The notes below the pieces were generated by a model that saw only the letters and a program-made list of their open reading frames with translations, was not told the DNA's origin and made no database searches. From positions 1 to 38,879 of the forward strand of contig HF999635.1 in the NCBI GenBank assembly GCA_000434055.1: a DNA stretch of 38,879 nucleotides, given 5' to 3'. Of this stretch, positions 16,057 to 23,841 are shown piece after piece. This stretch comes from Ruminococcus sp. CAG:488 (GTDB lineage Bacteria > Bacillota > Clostridia > Oscillospirales > Acutalibacteraceae). The position numbers were made by a program, and so were the translations under genes. The stretch's first letter is position 1. Each line of letters begins with the position of its first letter.

Positions 16057-16981
16057 ATTTAATTATATCTCTTACGTGATTTTCTGTTTGAATCAATTCA
16101 TCAATTATCATTCTCTGATATTTCGTGAATTTCTTTTGATCGCAGGAACGTGACCAAAGGCTCATCGGAACGCCGACCTTGTTCATATGATACTTCGCCG
16201 TCTGAGGATAAGCCAAAGCCTCAAGAAAGGCTGTAAGAGCAAGAAATCCCTGCACTCTCTCGGCCTTTTCGGGCTCTTTTTCATAATTGTCGCAAACCCA
16301 AGCATATAAATCGGGGTGGAAATTGCCCATAATTCCCGAAAATCCGGCAGCGCCGTGTCTGAGGGTATAAAGAAAGGTCTGTGAGTTTGCATTGAAGAGC
16401 TTAATGCTTGTTCCCTTGAGCTGTTCAAGTCTTGCTTCAAGCATATCAGGATCACAGCAGGTATCTTTTATGAAAGCGAATCTGCCAGTCGAAATGCACC
16501 AGTCAAGAATTTTCGGAGTGAGAAGTCTCTTGTAGGGATAAGGACATTCATAAATACCTATAGCGATATCCTCGGGAAGCTTTGAAAGAAGATATTCGGC
16601 ATTCTTTATCCAAACGTCGTCACCGTCGTTATGAAGATCAAGTCTGTTGCTGACCCATACAATAGCGTCAACACCGGTGTTCGCAATTGCCGTCATCTCC
16701 TCGATCTGAGCGTTCATATCGTCGGAATTGTGACCCGAGGCAACAACGGAAACATTCTTTCCGCTCGCCTTGACCGTTTCAACAACAGTCTTTGCAATTT
16801 TGACCTTCTCATCAAGCGAAAGATAAATCATTTCACTTGACTGACAAACCGCAAAAATACCTTTGCAGCCGTTGTCTATGTACCAGTTTGTGATATTCTT
16901 GACCGCCTCATAGTCAACTGTGTTGTCGTCATGGTACGGCGTAATCATCGTGGGGTATGTTCCAGTGTTAATATCCTTCAT
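16055..16981 (-). CDS. DHDPS/NAL-family lyase or aldolase of unknown substrate
   Basis: 308-residue TIM-barrel enzyme of the dihydrodipicolinate synthase / N-acetylneuraminate lyase family, which uses a Schiff base with pyruvate or another oxo acid. Visible are the Schiff-base lysine Lys172 in FAFIKDTCC and the catalytic tyrosine Tyr144 in GIYECPYPYKR. The usual pyruvate-carboxylate loop G-[ST]-T/S-G-E is replaced by CQSSEM (46-51), so it is probably not a lysine-pathway DapA and may use a different keto acid. It has a good GGAGG site and its own promoter. No sialic acid or lysine genes are adjacent, so the substrate is left open. Confidence 0.85.
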   Translation of the reverse strand: MKDINTGTYPTMITPYHDDNTVDYEAVKNITNWYIDNGCKGIFAVCQSSEMIYLSLDEKVKIAKTVVETVKASGKNVSVVASGHNSDDMNAQIEEMTAIANTGVDAIVWVSNRLDLHNDGDDVWIKNAEYLLSKLPEDIAIGIYECPYPYKRLLTPKILDWCISTGRFAFIKDTCCDPDMLEARLEQLKGTSIKLFNANSQTFLYTLRHGAAGFSGIMGNFHPDLYAWVCDNYEKEPEKAERVQGFLALTAFLEALAYPQTAKYHMNKVGVPMSLWSRSCDQKKFTKYQRMIIDELIQTENHVRDIIK

Positions 16982-17010
16982 TTTAGACCTCCGAGAAATT
17001 TTTTTAGATA

Positions 17011-17039
17011 ATTATAGAGTAAAAAAAGGAAAAAATCAA
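17011..17039 (-). promoter_or_regulatory. Promoter of the DHDPS-family gene
   Basis: Minus strand TTGATT (17034-17039), a 17-base spacer, TATAAT (17011-17016), about 30 bases before the ATG. Confidence 0.65.
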
Positions 17040-17078
17040 TTCATATTTCAATTATACTTGAAAAAGTGTAATATTTTG

Positions 17079-17108
17079 TTGAAATTATACGATAAGCTAT
17101 GATATAAT
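17079..17108 (+). promoter_or_regulatory. Promoter of nrdR
   Basis: TTGAAA (17079-17084), an 18-base spacer ending in TGA, TATAAT (17103-17108), 38 bases before the nrdR start. No convincing pair of NrdR boxes was seen in the gap. Confidence 0.6.
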
Positions 17109-17146
17109 AACAAAGTAATATTTTAGAGTATTGGATGTGATCTTCA

Positions 17147-17608
17147 ATGAAATGTCCGTTTTGCGGCTACTCCGAGAGTAAGGTTATTGATTCCCGTCCC
17201 ACAGACGAGGGTGAAAGAATCAGAAGAAGAAGAGAGTGCATGAACTGCGCCAAGAGATTTACAACCTATGAAATTATCGAAAGCGTTCCCATAATTGTCG
17301 TCAAGAAGGATAAATCCAGGGAGGCATTTGACCGTAACAAGCTTTTCAACGGTCTCCTGCGTGCTTGCGAAAAGCGCCCTGTTTCGATTGAGACAATCGA
17401 AAGAATTGTTGACGAGATTGAAACCACGCTTCAAAACTCTCTCGACCGTGAGGTAACTTCGATCCATATCGGTGAGCTTGCAATGGATAAGCTTAAGGAC
17501 ACCGACGAAGTCGCATATGTTCGCTTTGCTTCTGTCTACAGACAGTTCAAAGATATCAACACATTTATGGATGAGCTTGCAAAGCTCCTCGGCGAAAAAA
17601 ATAATTAA
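17147..17608 (+). CDS. nrdR: Transcriptional repressor NrdR
   Basis: 153-residue nucleotide-sensing repressor of ribonucleotide reductase genes. The N-terminal zinc ribbon is complete (Cys3, Cys6, Cys31, Cys34; CPFCGYSESKVIDSRPTDEG and RRECMNC). The rest is the ATP-cone domain (KKDKSREAFDRNKLFNGLL through YVRFASVYRQFKD) that binds ATP or dATP. Length and motifs are standard. No ribonucleotide reductase gene is in the window, so it acts on distant targets. It is followed after 15 bases by an alpha/beta hydrolase gene and probably shares its transcript. Confidence 0.96.
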   Translation: MKCPFCGYSESKVIDSRPTDEGERIRRRRECMNCAKRFTTYEIIESVPIIVVKKDKSREAFDRNKLFNGLLRACEKRPVSIETIERIVDEIETTLQNSLDREVTSIHIGELAMDKLKDTDEVAYVRFASVYRQFKDINTFMDELAKLLGEKNN

Positions 17609-17623
17609 GCGAGATGACAGATT

Positions 17624-18592
17624 ATGAAGAAAAAAAATAAGGCTCTCACGGTTGGTCTCGGTGTTACGGCGGCTGCTTTCGCCGTTGCGGATCTTGCCTG
17701 TGACTATGCCATCAAGCGTCCCGACCCGAGCAAGAAAAAGAAGCCCGAAACACGTGAGATGTATATCAAGCGTGCGGAAATCAGACGTCAGAACAACCGG
17801 AATCTTTATGACCTCAATCCCGAGGATTTAACTATAAAGAGCATTGACGGTCTCGATATGAAGGCATGGTATCTTCCTGCCGAGAAGGAAACAAAGCGCT
17901 TCGTTATCTGCGTTCACGGCCACAAGTGCAACGGACCCGATGAATTCAGCCACATGATGCCGTTCTATCACTACGACCTCGGCTATAACTACCTTCTCCC
18001 CGACCTCACGGGTCACGGCAGAAGCGAAGGCGAATACATAGGCTTCGGCTCTTTTGACGCAAAGAATATTCTCCTTTGGGTAGATTATCTGATCAATCGC
18101 TTCGGCGAGGATATCGAAATTATTCTCCACGGCATTTCAATGGGAGCGGCAACCGTGCTCAACTGCAATGAGATGTCGCCGCCCGATCAGGTAAAAATTA
18201 TCATTGAGGACTGCGGCTTCACAAGTGCCGAGGCTGTAATGAACAACACCCTCAAGGATATGATAGGCTTCAAGTTCATGCCGATAGTAAAACTCGGAAG
18301 CCTTGTCAGCAAGGTTAAGGCGGGCTATTTCTTCTCGGAGAGCGATCCGCTCAAAAATATGAATAAAGCAAAGAATCCCGTTCTCTTCATTCACGGCGAA
18401 GAGGACACATATGTACCTTTTGAATACGGCAAGGAGCTTTACGATGCGTGCCCGACACCGAAGGATTATCTTTGGGTGCCCAACACCGTTCACGCTTTCA
18501 GCTATTATAATGCCAAGGACGAATATGAGCAGAAGGTCAAGGATTTTATTGCAAAATATATGGATAAAAAAGAGGAAGCCGTGACAGCATAA
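17624..18592 (+). CDS. Membrane-anchored alpha/beta hydrolase
   Basis: 322-residue serine hydrolase. An N-terminal hydrophobic segment (about 8-24) without a clear cleavage site suggests a membrane anchor. The catalytic fold shows the oxyanion region CVHGHKCNG, the nucleophile elbow HGISMGA (Ser172), the acid in HGEEDTYVP and the histidine in PNTVHAFSYY. The pattern LLPDLTGHGRSEGEYIGFGSFDAKNIL is typical of the BAAT/esterase-like group near FrsA/YtmA-type hydrolases. The substrate is unknown. It is probably co-transcribed with nrdR and ends in front of a hairpin terminator. Confidence 0.85.
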   Translation: MKKKNKALTVGLGVTAAAFAVADLACDYAIKRPDPSKKKKPETREMYIKRAEIRRQNNRNLYDLNPEDLTIKSIDGLDMKAWYLPAEKETKRFVICVHGHKCNGPDEFSHMMPFYHYDLGYNYLLPDLTGHGRSEGEYIGFGSFDAKNILLWVDYLINRFGEDIEIILHGISMGAATVLNCNEMSPPDQVKIIIEDCGFTSAEAVMNNTLKDMIGFKFMPIVKLGSLVSKVKAGYFFSESDPLKNMNKAKNPVLFIHGEEDTYVPFEYGKELYDACPTPKDYLWVPNTVHAFSYYNAKDEYEQKVKDFIAKYMDKKEEAVTA

Positions 18593-18602
18593 TAACATAA
18601 AC

Positions 18603-18629
18603 AAGGGCACACTTGTGCCCTTTGCTTTT
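18603..18629 (+). terminator. Terminator or attenuator before the aminotransferase
   Basis: 8-bp stem AAGGGCAC/GTGCCCTT with a 4-base loop, followed by TGCTTTT. It ends right where the next Shine-Dalgarno GGAGG begins (18630), so read-through could feed the next operon. Confidence 0.6.
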
Positions 18630-18639
18630 GGAGGAAACT

Positions 18640-19914
18640 ATGGAATACAAAAATTTATCAAAAGAAGAACTCTCAGGGATAAAGAAAGAGCTTGAAGCCG
18701 AGTACGAAGCCTTTAAGGCACAGGGACTTAAGCTTGATATGTCAAGAGGCAAGCCGAACAAGGCACAGCTCGATCTGACAAACGATATGCTCGATACAAT
18801 AAATTCAGCAAGCGATATGACCGCTTCTGACGGCATGGAAACAAGAAATTACGGCGGTCTCACGGGTATACCCGAGTGTCGTAAGCTCATGGCTGAAATA
18901 GTTGACGTCGACGAAAAGAACGTCATCCTCGGCGGCGTTGCAAGTCTTACGCTCATGTATGATTATATTTCACAGTGCATGGTATTCGGCTGCGGCGGCA
19001 ACGAGCCATGGATCAAGCAGGGTGAGATTAAATTCCTCTGCCCCTGTCCCGGCTACGACAGACATTTCGGAATTCTTGAGCATTTCGGCATCAAGATGAT
19101 AAATATTAAAATGAACGACGACGGCCCCGACATGGACGCAATCGAGGAATATATCAAGGATGAAAGTGTTAAAGGCCTTTTCTGCGTTCCTAAATATTCC
19201 AATCCGGACGGAATAACATTTTCCGATGAGGTCGTTCGACGCTTCGCCGCTCTCAAACCTGCGGCAAAGGATTTCAGAGTTATCTGGGACAACGCTTACA
19301 TTGTACATGACCTCAACGACACACCGGACAAGCTTCTCAACATCTTCGAAGAGGCGAAGAAGTGCGGCAGCGAGGATATGTTTATTGAAGTAATTTCAAC
19401 CTCCAAGATAAGCTTTGCCGGCGGCGGAATTTCCGCTGTGATCGCTTCCGACGCAAACATAGCCGAAATAAAGAAGCGTATGAGCATTCAAATAATTTCA
19501 AACGATAAAATCAACCAATTGAGACACGCAAGATACTTCAAAAATCTTGACGGCATAAAGGCTCACATGAAAAAGCAGGCGGCAATTCTCAAGCCGAAAT
19601 TCGACGCCGTTACCGACGGCTTTGAAAAGGCATTTGACGGTACGGGAATCGCAAGCTGGAAGAAGCCAAACGGCGGATACTTTATCAGTCTTTTCGTTAT
19701 GAACGGCTGTGCAAAGCGTGTAGGTCAGCTCTGCAAGGAAGCGGGACTCACCCTCACGACCGTCGGCGCAACCTATCCCTACGGCATTGATCCCGATGAC
19801 AGCAATATCAGAATTGCACCGTCCTATCCCGACGTTGACGAGCTTAAAAAAGCCGTTGAGCTGCTTTGCATATGCGTCAAGCTTGCCGCTGCGGAAAAAT
19901 TAACGGAAGAGTGA
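18640..19914 (+). CDS. Type Ic aspartate aminotransferase-like PLP enzyme
   Basis: 424-residue PLP-dependent fold type I aminotransferase of the Asp_aminotransf/MocR-like group (subgroup Ic), which accepts aspartate and related amino acids. The start is the ATG at 18640, with GGAGG 6 bases upstream; the longer reading frame to the left has no site. Features: SRGKPNKAQLDL near the start (substrate arm), YGGLTGIPECRKLMAE, WDNAYIVHDL (cofactor Asp/Tyr), the PLP lysine Lys256 in ISTSKISFAGGG, and RIAPSYPD near the C-terminus with the carboxylate-binding Arg. It is followed after 4 bases by an acyl-CoA ligase gene, so the two form an operon. Confidence 0.9.
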   Translation: MEYKNLSKEELSGIKKELEAEYEAFKAQGLKLDMSRGKPNKAQLDLTNDMLDTINSASDMTASDGMETRNYGGLTGIPECRKLMAEIVDVDEKNVILGGVASLTLMYDYISQCMVFGCGGNEPWIKQGEIKFLCPCPGYDRHFGILEHFGIKMINIKMNDDGPDMDAIEEYIKDESVKGLFCVPKYSNPDGITFSDEVVRRFAALKPAAKDFRVIWDNAYIVHDLNDTPDKLLNIFEEAKKCGSEDMFIEVISTSKISFAGGGISAVIASDANIAEIKKRMSIQIISNDKINQLRHARYFKNLDGIKAHMKKQAAILKPKFDAVTDGFEKAFDGTGIASWKKPNGGYFISLFVMNGCAKRVGQLCKEAGLTLTTVGATYPYGIDPDDSNIRIAPSYPDVDELKKAVELLCICVKLAAAEKLTEE

Positions 19915-19918
19915 TTAA

Positions 19919-21619
19919 ATGAACAAGCCCTATTATGAAGTAAGAGAATTTCATAATTTCAGAGAGCTGCTCAATCAAAGTGAGAAGCTTTACGGAAACA
20001 GTCCCGCATTCAAAATTAAAAACCAAATCGGTCAGATTCTTGATATAAGCTACACACGTTACAAGGCTGATGTTGAGGCTCTCGGCACGGCGTTGCTCAG
20101 TCTCGGACTCGGCGGCGCAAGAATCGCGGTTGCCGGAATGAACAGCTATAAGTGGTGCACGAGCTATCTTGCAATCGGCTGCGGAGTCGGCGTTGTTGTA
20201 CCGACAGACAAGGAGCTTCCGTTTGACGATATTCTCAGCATACTGAGTGTTTCCGAAGCGAAAGCGATCATCTTTGATGAAAAATTCGGGGAAAAGCTGC
20301 TTGAGCACCGTGAAAAGCTTCCGAAAAATCTCCTGCTTATCTCTATGGAGCAGCAGAAAGATGCGGACGGAATACTTTCTTATGATTTGCTTTTGAACAA
20401 GGGCTATCATCTTATCGGCAAGGGCAATTCTGATTACATCGAAAGAGATGTTGAGGGCAACAAGCTGACCGTTCTCCTCTTTACCTCGGGCACAACGGGT
20501 ATGTCAAAGGCGGTCATGCTCAGCGCTGATAATATCTGCTACGACGTCAGAGCAATTATGGGCTTTGTTAAAATAAACCAAGGTGAACGAATCCTTTCAA
20601 TCCTTCCCCTGCACCACACCTATGAATGTACCGTTACATTTCTTTGCTGTATTTACGGCGGCGTTACAATATGCTTCTGCGACGGGCTTAGATATATTAC
20701 AAAAAATCTTGAGGAATACAAGCCGAATATTTTAATTGTTGTTCCGCTCGTGCTTGAAAAATTTTATAAGCGAATTATGAAGGCGGTCGCAAAAGAGCGT
20801 GGCGGAGCTGCCAAGATAGCTCTCGGCAGTGCGATAACCAAGGTTGCCGGAGCCGCAAAGCTTGACGTTTCAAGCCTTTTCTTCGGCAAGATAAAAAAAG
20901 CCTTCGGCGGCTCGATAAGACTTATTATCTCCGGTGCGGCAGGAATTGACCCCGAGATTATAAAGAACATGAACCGCTTCGGTATACAGACCTTCCAGGG
21001 CTACGGCCTGACGGAATGTGCGCCTATCGTTATTTGCAACAGCGATAAGGATAACAAATACGATTCCATCGGTAAGCCGATTCCATATGTTGAGGCAAAA
21101 ATCGTTAATCCCGACGAAAACGGTATCGGCGAGATATGTGTTAAGGGTCCGATGGTCATGCTCGGCTATTATAAGGACCCGGAGGCAACAAGAGAAGCCT
21201 TCGATTCCGACGGCTGGTATCATACAGGCGATTTAGCAAGAACGGATAAAGACGGTCATTACTACATCTGCGGAAGATGCAAGAGCGTTATCGTCACGAC
21301 TAACGGCAAAAACGTTTATCCCGAGGAGCTTGAAAGTATGCTTCTTAAAGAAAACGCCGTCAAGGAATGTATCGTAACGGGCGCTGAGGACGAGCGAGGA
21401 AATACAATTGTTTACGCAAGAATTTTCCCCGATCTTAAGGCTATCGGCGCAACCTACGGCAACAGAAACATAACAGATAAAGAGATCAGCAAGGCTGTTT
21501 CCGAAGCCGTTAAGAGTGTAAATTCACAGGTCGTAAGCTATAAGTCAATTAAGCGATTTGAAATAGTGGATAAAGAATTTAAAAAAACAACCACATCAAA
21601 GATCAAACGAAATCAGTAA
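19919..21619 (+). CDS. AMP-forming long-chain acyl-CoA synthetase-like ligase
   Basis: 566-residue adenylate-forming enzyme. Signatures in order: P-loop LLFTSGTTGMSK (about 187-198), FQGYGLTECAP (A5), DSDGWYHTGDLARTDKDGH (A7), GRCKSVIVTTNGKNVYPEELE (A8) and the C-terminal TTTSKIKRNQ with the catalytic lysine (A10). These place it in the long-chain fatty acid-CoA ligase/o-succinylbenzoate ligase-like group. Length is normal and no signal or carrier domain is fused. It starts four bases after the aminotransferase stop. Fatty acids are the likeliest substrates, but the pairing with an aminotransferase leaves room for another carboxylate. Confidence 0.9.
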   Translation: MNKPYYEVREFHNFRELLNQSEKLYGNSPAFKIKNQIGQILDISYTRYKADVEALGTALLSLGLGGARIAVAGMNSYKWCTSYLAIGCGVGVVVPTDKELPFDDILSILSVSEAKAIIFDEKFGEKLLEHREKLPKNLLLISMEQQKDADGILSYDLLLNKGYHLIGKGNSDYIERDVEGNKLTVLLFTSGTTGMSKAVMLSADNICYDVRAIMGFVKINQGERILSILPLHHTYECTVTFLCCIYGGVTICFCDGLRYITKNLEEYKPNILIVVPLVLEKFYKRIMKAVAKERGGAAKIALGSAITKVAGAAKLDVSSLFFGKIKKAFGGSIRLIISGAAGIDPEIIKNMNRFGIQTFQGYGLTECAPIVICNSDKDNKYDSIGKPIPYVEAKIVNPDENGIGEICVKGPMVMLGYYKDPEATREAFDSDGWYHTGDLARTDKDGHYYICGRCKSVIVTTNGKNVYPEELESMLLKENAVKECIVTGAEDERGNTIVYARIFPDLKAIGATYGNRNITDKEISKAVSEAVKSVNSQVVSYKSIKRFEIVDKEFKKTTTSKIKRNQ

Positions 21620-21624
21620 TAATA

Positions 21625-21664
21625 AAAAATCCCTTCTCATATCATTTTGTGAGGAGGGATTTTT
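21625..21664 (+). terminator. Terminator hairpin that contains the next gene's Shine-Dalgarno
   Basis: 15-bp stem AAAAATCCCTTCTCA (21625-21639) / TGAGGAGGGATTTTT (21650-21664), one G-U pair, 10-base loop. The 3' arm contains GAGGAGGG followed by ATTTTT and then the ATG at 21665, so the same hairpin ends the ligase operon and would bury the ribosome site of the next gene. Confidence 0.75.
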
Positions 21665-22075
21665 ATGCCCAAAAACAAACGCAGAAAGCCAAAGGCGGAA
21701 TCAACGAATTTAAGAAGCATTATTTTAAAAATTCTTGTCGGCTCGGCATTAAACGTTATTCTTTATTCGGCATTGTGCGTGATATTTTCGTTGGTTAGTC
21801 TCAAAGCCGATTTTGATTTGTCGATGTACAAATACTTTATTTTTGCGATCTCCGCAGTATCCGGCTTCTTCGGCGGATTTAAGTCAGTCGGTGCAATTCG
21901 CAAAAACGGGTTGCTATTCGGTGCGCTGAGCGCCTTGCCCGCATTTTTGATTATTTTTCTTGTTGCGTCAATCATAAGCCGCACGGGAATAGCCGTCTCG
22001 GGCAGGATATCGGCAATAATAATGACGGTATTCTCGGCTGTCGGAGGAATAGTCAGCGCAAATAAACGCAGATGA
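21665..22075 (+). CDS. Small four-helix membrane protein (TIGR04086-like)
   Basis: 136 residues with a basic N-terminus (MPKNKRRKPKAES) and four predicted membrane segments (about 21-44, 55-74, 80-104, 112-132), Gly/Ala-rich in the last two. Size and topology fit the TIGR04086 family of uncharacterised Clostridia membrane proteins, but I cannot confirm membership. The ATG follows GAGGAGGG, which lies inside a terminator hairpin. No function can be inferred beyond membrane location. Confidence 0.7.
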   Translation: MPKNKRRKPKAESTNLRSIILKILVGSALNVILYSALCVIFSLVSLKADFDLSMYKYFIFAISAVSGFFGGFKSVGAIRKNGLLFGALSALPAFLIIFLVASIISRTGIAVSGRISAIIMTVFSAVGGIVSANKRR

Positions 22076-22078
22076 ATA

Positions 22079-22107
22079 TTTACAAACAAGACCGAATCTG
22101 ATATGAT
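22079..22107 (+). promoter_or_regulatory. Promoter of the GH123-like gene
   Basis: TTTACA (22079-22084), a 17-base spacer ending in TGA, TATGAT (22102-22107), 24 bases before the ATG at 22132. Confidence 0.55.
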
Positions 22108-22131
22108 TAAAGAAAAACGGGAGTTGAAAGC

Positions 22132-23766
22132 ATGGATTTTAAAACCGGACAGGTGTCATCACTTCAGCGGGTTTTTCTCGACGGAAGATGTGATTTAACG
22201 GAGCATAATTGCGATTCTGTGCTCAAAGGAGAGCGTTATTCATATCAAATCGCATATAAAAGCAGTGAGAAGTTTTTCGCCGAAATTGTAATCGACTCCC
22301 CTCTTTCTCAATTTATAACGGTCAGGTCGGTCGGCAATGTTCCCTCGGAGCTTCCCGTTTACGCATCCGATTGTGAATTTTGTGAAAGGAATGAACCCGG
22401 GCTTTTCCCCGATGTTCTTTTTCCGATTGAAAATAACCGTGTACTCATTAAACTTCAAAACTATTATGCGCTTTGGATTACGGTTGATCTTCCGAAGGAT
22501 ACGGACGCCGGCGATTATGAAATCAATATAAAGCTAAAAAAAGACGGCGAGACAATCAGTGAAAACATATTCGGTCTGCATGTTATAAATGCTGTTCTGC
22601 CGGAGCAAAAGTTAATTTACACTCAATGGTTTCACAGCGACTCAATAGCGAATTATTATAAGATTCCCGTTTTCTGCGAGAAATTTTGGGCGCTCGTTGA
22701 AAGCTTCATTAAAGCGGCGGTTCATACTGGTGTTAATATGCTGCTCACCCCGGTTTTCACTCCTCCGCTCGATACGGAGATCGGCGGTGAAAGGCTGACG
22801 GTTCAGCTAGTTGACGTTAAGCTTGAAAACGGGAAATACAGCTTTGGCTTTAACAGGTTTATCCGATGGGTCAGGCTCGCTCAAAAATGCGGAATTAAAT
22901 ACTTTGAAATTTCTCATCTTTTCTCTCAGTGGGGAGCCAAGTATACTCCGAAAATCGTGGCAGAGGTAAACGGCAGTCAAAAAAGAATTTTCGGCTGGGA
23001 AACCTCGGCAGATTCAATCGAATATGCCGAATTTCTAAGCACATTTATCCCTCAATTGATTAAAGTAATTCGTTCGCTCGGGATTGAAAAGAGTACTTTT
23101 TTTCACATATCGGACGAGCCGAACGAAGATCAAATCGAAAGCTACTCAAGATCAAAAAGCACCGTTGCTCCCCTGCTCGAGGATTTTCCGATTATCGACG
23201 CTCTCTCCGATTACAGCTTCTATGAGAGCGGAATAATCAATAATCCGATACCGTGCACAAACGATATTGAAAGCTTTATTAAAAAAGGCTTCCCACACCC
23301 GTGGACGTATTATTGCTGCGGTCAGGGCGGCAAGCTCAGCAATCGCTTTTTCGGAATGCCGCTCTCGACAACAAGAATTATAGGATTTCAGCTTTTTAAA
23401 TACGGGATTGAAGGCTTTTTACAATGGGGCTTTAATTTCTACAACTCCCAGTACTCCCTGAGAAGCATCGATCCGTTTGCGGTTACAGATGCAGACTCGG
23501 CATTTCCGTCGGGCGATTCATTTACCATTTACCCCGGAAAAAGCGGTGCGATTGAATCTGTTCGCAGTGAGGTTTTCTTTCAAGCATTGCAGGATATGCG
23601 TGCTCTGACGCTTCTATGCGACAGAATCGGCAAAAAAAGAACTATTGCTGCAGTTGAAGCCGATTTCGGCATAATAACATTTTTTGACTATCCGCGCGGC
23701 ACGGAAAAAATGTTGAATTTGAGAAAATCAGTAAATAATTACTTGGACAATTTACACAAACAGTAA
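22132..23766 (+). CDS. GH123-like glycosidase (DUF4091 domain)
   Basis: 544-residue protein. The N-terminal beta-sandwich part (1 to about 155) is followed by a TIM-barrel domain and a DUF4091-type C-terminal segment. The catalytic-looking motif FHISDEPNEDQ (around residue 325-335) carries the adjacent Asp-Glu pair used in GH123 enzymes for substrate-assisted hydrolysis of N-acetylgalactosaminides. Aromatic clusters WTYYCCGQGG, LQWGFNFYN and the tail SEVFFQALQDMRALTLL are characteristic of this family. There is no signal peptide, so it would act on glycans already taken up. It has its own promoter. Substrate specificity is inferred from the family, not proven. Confidence 0.78.
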   Translation: MDFKTGQVSSLQRVFLDGRCDLTEHNCDSVLKGERYSYQIAYKSSEKFFAEIVIDSPLSQFITVRSVGNVPSELPVYASDCEFCERNEPGLFPDVLFPIENNRVLIKLQNYYALWITVDLPKDTDAGDYEINIKLKKDGETISENIFGLHVINAVLPEQKLIYTQWFHSDSIANYYKIPVFCEKFWALVESFIKAAVHTGVNMLLTPVFTPPLDTEIGGERLTVQLVDVKLENGKYSFGFNRFIRWVRLAQKCGIKYFEISHLFSQWGAKYTPKIVAEVNGSQKRIFGWETSADSIEYAEFLSTFIPQLIKVIRSLGIEKSTFFHISDEPNEDQIESYSRSKSTVAPLLEDFPIIDALSDYSFYESGIINNPIPCTNDIESFIKKGFPHPWTYYCCGQGGKLSNRFFGMPLSTTRIIGFQLFKYGIEGFLQWGFNFYNSQYSLRSIDPFAVTDADSAFPSGDSFTIYPGKSGAIESVRSEVFFQALQDMRALTLLCDRIGKKRTIAAVEADFGIITFFDYPRGTEKMLNLRKSVNNYLDNLHKQ

Positions 23767-23785
23767 TTCATCTGCAATTTTTTCT

Positions 23786-23814
23786 TTGATTTTATATACA
23801 AATCATGCTATAAT
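23786..23814 (+). promoter_or_regulatory. Promoter of the beta-lactamase-fold hydrolase gene
   Basis: TTGATT (23786-23791), a 17-base spacer ending in TGC (extended -10), TATAAT (23809-23814), 27 bases before the ATG. Confidence 0.7.
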
Positions 23815-23841
23815 ATTTGAAAAAAACAAGGAGAGATTTTA

